Shown here in pieces: positions 62,202 to 64,000 of a stretch of DNA of 64,000 nucleotides. Within the stretch, counting starts at the first letter, position 1, and the number at the start of each line of letters is the position of its first letter. Both the position numbers and the translations under genes were made by a program. The notes beneath the pieces are model-generated. The model made no database searches. It saw only the letters and a list, made by a program, of their open reading frames with translations, and was not told the origin of the DNA. The DNA comes from Membranihabitans marinus (lineage in GTDB: Bacteria > Bacteroidota > Bacteroidia > Chitinophagales > Saprospiraceae): contig NZ_JAJQYA010000008.1 of NCBI RefSeq assembly GCF_021729155.1, positions 107,901 to 171,900 on the forward strand, given 5' to 3'.

Positions 62202-62786
62202 ATGAAATATTTAATGATTCTATCCACAACTCTGATCTTCGGATGCAATGGAATAAATATAGATTCCTCTCATCTAAATATTCCAAAAACCATATTAACA
62301 CAGGATTATGATGAATTCAATTGGCATGGAGATACATTGTATATTGGCAATCAACCCTATTCTGGATATGTTTATCAATTAGATCATCATTCTAATGACA
62401 CCATTATGAAATCTGGTTACTGGCATGGTCTACTTGAAGGCAGTAGTAAATTATGGTTTAACAATGGCCAGTTGAAAGAAAAAAGGCAATACCATCGGGG
62501 AAGAAAACACGGTCAGCAAATCGCTTATTGGGAAAATGGTGGTCAGCGTTTTGAATTTACCACTGTCAATGACTATTATGAAGGGAGGTTAAGAGAATGG
62601 GATAAAGAGGGCAATCTCATTCACGAAGGACATTTTGAAAAAGGTCAAGAGGAAGGCTCTCAAAAGATGTGGCATTCAGATGGCTCTATTCAATCCAACT
62701 ACGTTATTGTCAATGGGAAAAGATATGGTTTATTGGGAACAAAAAATTGTAAAAATGTATCGGATAGCATTGCTATTGTTCAGTAG
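62202..62786 (+). CDS. MORN-repeat (YwqK-like) lipoprotein
   Basis: 194 residues with lipoprotein signal (LMILSTTLIFGC). At least four MORN-type repeats (SGYWHGLLEGSSKLWFNNGQ and HGQQIAYWENGGQ in shortened form, GRLREWDKEGNLIHEG, and EGSQKMWHSDGS). Labelled YwqK antitoxin in databases, but the toxin role is not evident here. Starts at the YHYH stop codon and its end overlaps the SCO gene by 32 nt. Confidence 0.85.
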   Translation: MKYLMILSTTLIFGCNGINIDSSHLNIPKTILTQDYDEFNWHGDTLYIGNQPYSGYVYQLDHHSNDTIMKSGYWHGLLEGSSKLWFNNGQLKEKRQYHRGRKHGQQIAYWENGGQRFEFTTVNDYYEGRLREWDKEGNLIHEGHFEKGQEEGSQKMWHSDGSIQSNYVIVNGKRYGLLGTKNCKNVSDSIAIVQ

Positions 62787-63411
62787 TATAATAACTTTTA
62801 ACTGTCAGAATACTATTGAACAACATGGCGGTCAACTGGAGTTGCCCTACTACAATAGTGCAGACTTTACACCGCACTTTATTTCTAATCCTGAAGAGAT
62901 TGAAGATTCGATAACTCATCGGATTAGTGATTTTTCCTTCTTAAACCAAGATAGTGCAACCATTAATGAAAAGGACATTGAAGGGAAAGTCCATATTGCT
63001 AATTTTATTTTTACTTCATGTATAAGCATATGTCCTGATATGACGTCAAATATGAAAAAAATTAGTCATGCTTTTAAGGACAGTACCAATGTGGTATTAT
63101 TATCCTATTCTGTTATGCCCTGGCGGGATAGTCCAAGTGTTTTAAAGAAATATAAAGAGAACGAAAATATTAATAACGAGAATTGGCATTTTCTAACAGG
63201 ATCAAAATCCGATATTTATAATTTGGCTAGAACTAGTTATTTCGCTGAACAACAATTAGGTTACAGTAAAGACAGCAGTGAATTTTTACATACTGAGCAT
63301 TTTGTTTTAGTGGATGATCGTCGTCGGATTCGAGGTATATACAATGGAACTCTATCATTAGAGATGGATTATCTTATAGAAGATATTAAAAACCTTTTAG
63401 GTAGCAATTAG
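62755..63411 (+). CDS. SCO1/SenC-family copper-binding lipoprotein
   Basis: 218 residues from ATG 62755, giving a lipoprotein signal (IALLLFSSIITFNC, C17). A longer start at 62635 would lack a signal. The thioredoxin fold has copper motif CISICP (C89, C93) and histidine in HTEHFVLVDD (H179/H182). SCO proteins deliver copper to cytochrome oxidase or handle periplasmic copper and thiols. Overlaps the MORN gene by 32 nt, in a different frame, and forms the last gene of the YHYH operon. Confidence 0.92.
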   Translation: MYRIALLLFSSIITFNCQNTIEQHGGQLELPYYNSADFTPHFISNPEEIEDSITHRISDFSFLNQDSATINEKDIEGKVHIANFIFTSCISICPDMTSNMKKISHAFKDSTNVVLLSYSVMPWRDSPSVLKKYKENENINNENWHFLTGSKSDIYNLARTSYFAEQQLGYSKDSSEFLHTEHFVLVDDRRRIRGIYNGTLSLEMDYLIEDIKNLLGSN

Positions 63412-63850
63412 GCAAATTTAGCAGGATAACTTTATGATTTTTATCTGTTTAACAAAAGGACATTTTGATAATAAAACAATATCCTTCCTTGTAAAAATCC
63501 AGATTATATAATACTTGATTAAGGACTCAATTGAGATCATCAGTATCGGGCAGTCTAAGCATTGAATTAATTAAAATTTCTAGAATACAGAAATAATATC
63601 TTTCACCATTATCAACAGTATTAATCATTTTCCAACCTTCATGATGGTGGAGAATGGAGTAATTAATAAGTAGGGAGTTCATCATTCAATAACAAATAAC
63701 TATATCCTAAATAGGCAATCCAGAATTTATCTTAAATTTAAAAAGATTGAAAGATTCCTATCATCCTTTAGTTATAAAAAAGGTTGCAAATTAAATTTCT
63801 AAAGGGAGTTGAGATTAGAGGTGGGGTGGGATTCCCATATAATTAGTTAT
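63412..63850. other. Gene-free interval before the IS remnant
   Basis: AT-rich, no frame called. The 60-70 nt before 63850 are G-rich (AGAGGTGGGGTGGGATTCCC) and may include the left inverted repeat of the IS, not identified with certainty. Confidence 0.45.
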
Positions 63851-64000
63851 TTAGTGGATAATATCTAAATAGGTCCGCGGCCTATGGCGAACCATTCGCT
63901 TCAACAAATGATCGAAGATTTCTGCCTTCATCTTATTGCGATTAAAACGATAGCAAAATTCGTCCAAATAATACTGCAATAATTCGGCATGGTGATGAGT
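63851..64000 (-). mobile_element. IS1595-family (ISXO2-like) transposase, C-terminal end
   Basis: The minus-strand frame continues beyond the right edge. The visible C-terminal 49 residues include LLQYYLDEFCYRFNRNKMKA and EIFDHLLKRMVRHRP, the usual end of IS1595/ISXO2 transposases (LxxYLDEFxxRFNRR...F..LL). Stop codon at 63851-63853. Most of the gene and the other IS end lie outside the window. Confidence 0.82.

Noticed and set aside
62635..62754. Upstream start for the SCO gene
   Set aside because: It would add 40 lysine-rich residues before the lipoprotein signal and deepen the overlap with the MORN gene.
62202..62786. Type II toxin-antitoxin antitoxin (YwqK label)
   Set aside because: It is a secreted MORN-repeat lipoprotein in a copper-type operon, with no toxin gene adjacent.

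Overview
The window looks like a chromosomal piece of a marine or free-living Bacteroidota, probably Saprospiria- or Cytophagia-like. Base composition is AT-rich. Promoter candidates fit the Bacteroidota pattern (TTG, about 19-21 nt, TAnnTTTG). Many secreted lipoproteins and Tat-like leaders are present, as are typical families: GH92, DUF4382, YHYH/SCO, DUF1304, and an RND pump fused to its own TolC. No SusC/SusD pair lies inside the window.

Left block (1-22437): a carbohydrate/sugar-acid catabolic cluster. Leftward genes encode a Gfo/Idh/MocA oxidoreductase (cut by the edge), two TIM-barrel sugar isomerase-like proteins, a GH88-like unsaturated-uronyl hydrolase, an AraC regulator, an enolase-superfamily enzyme, a beta-propeller/cytochrome c lipoprotein, an alpha/alpha-toroid protein, a GH92 mannosidase-like enzyme, an NCS1-type permease and a 59-residue membrane protein missed by usual length cut-offs. 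Rightward, from a divergent promoter region, run a planctomycete-style cytochrome (PSCyt1/DUF1549/DUF1553), a DUF1501 protein and a DUF2231/cytochrome/LRR protein. Two transcription units of this cluster share a gapless 62-nt promoter/operator whose one copy overlaps the 3' end of the AraC gene, suggesting a local regulon.

Middle block (22438-30400): tRNA-Leu(CAA) followed by a decayed island. It holds a roughly 315-bp direct repeat on both sides of an HTH/PIN-domain toxin-antitoxin pair, and remnants of an SMC/DndD-like ATPase split by a palindromic MITE-like element. The same repeat family has two longer copies in the left block and solo ends elsewhere. Next come a thioredoxin-reductase-like protein and a MerC protein under a palindromic, Fur/Zur-like operator, then a set of small housekeeping or unknown genes.

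Metal block (30534-38151): response regulator, histidine kinase, CzcA-type RND pump with fused TolC domain, and membrane-fusion lipoprotein, all leftward. Near-identical tandem TTAAG boxes precede both the regulator gene and the pump gene, each 36 nt before the TTTG of the -10-like element.

Right block (38283-64000): assorted enzymes, then a second set of secreted carbohydrate and sulfate-ester enzymes: an esterase-bicupin fusion, a sulfatase, two alpha/beta hydrolases, a ceramidase-like protein, a BNR sialidase-like protein and a propeller-toroid fusion. Among these are an ATP-grasp-like/M14 peptidase pair and a glycerate kinase/GntP permease pair. A 7-bp-period repeat array, a YHYH-MORN-SCO operon and the 3' end of an IS1595-type transposase close the window. 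Functional assignments rest on reading motifs by eye; no database search was run.
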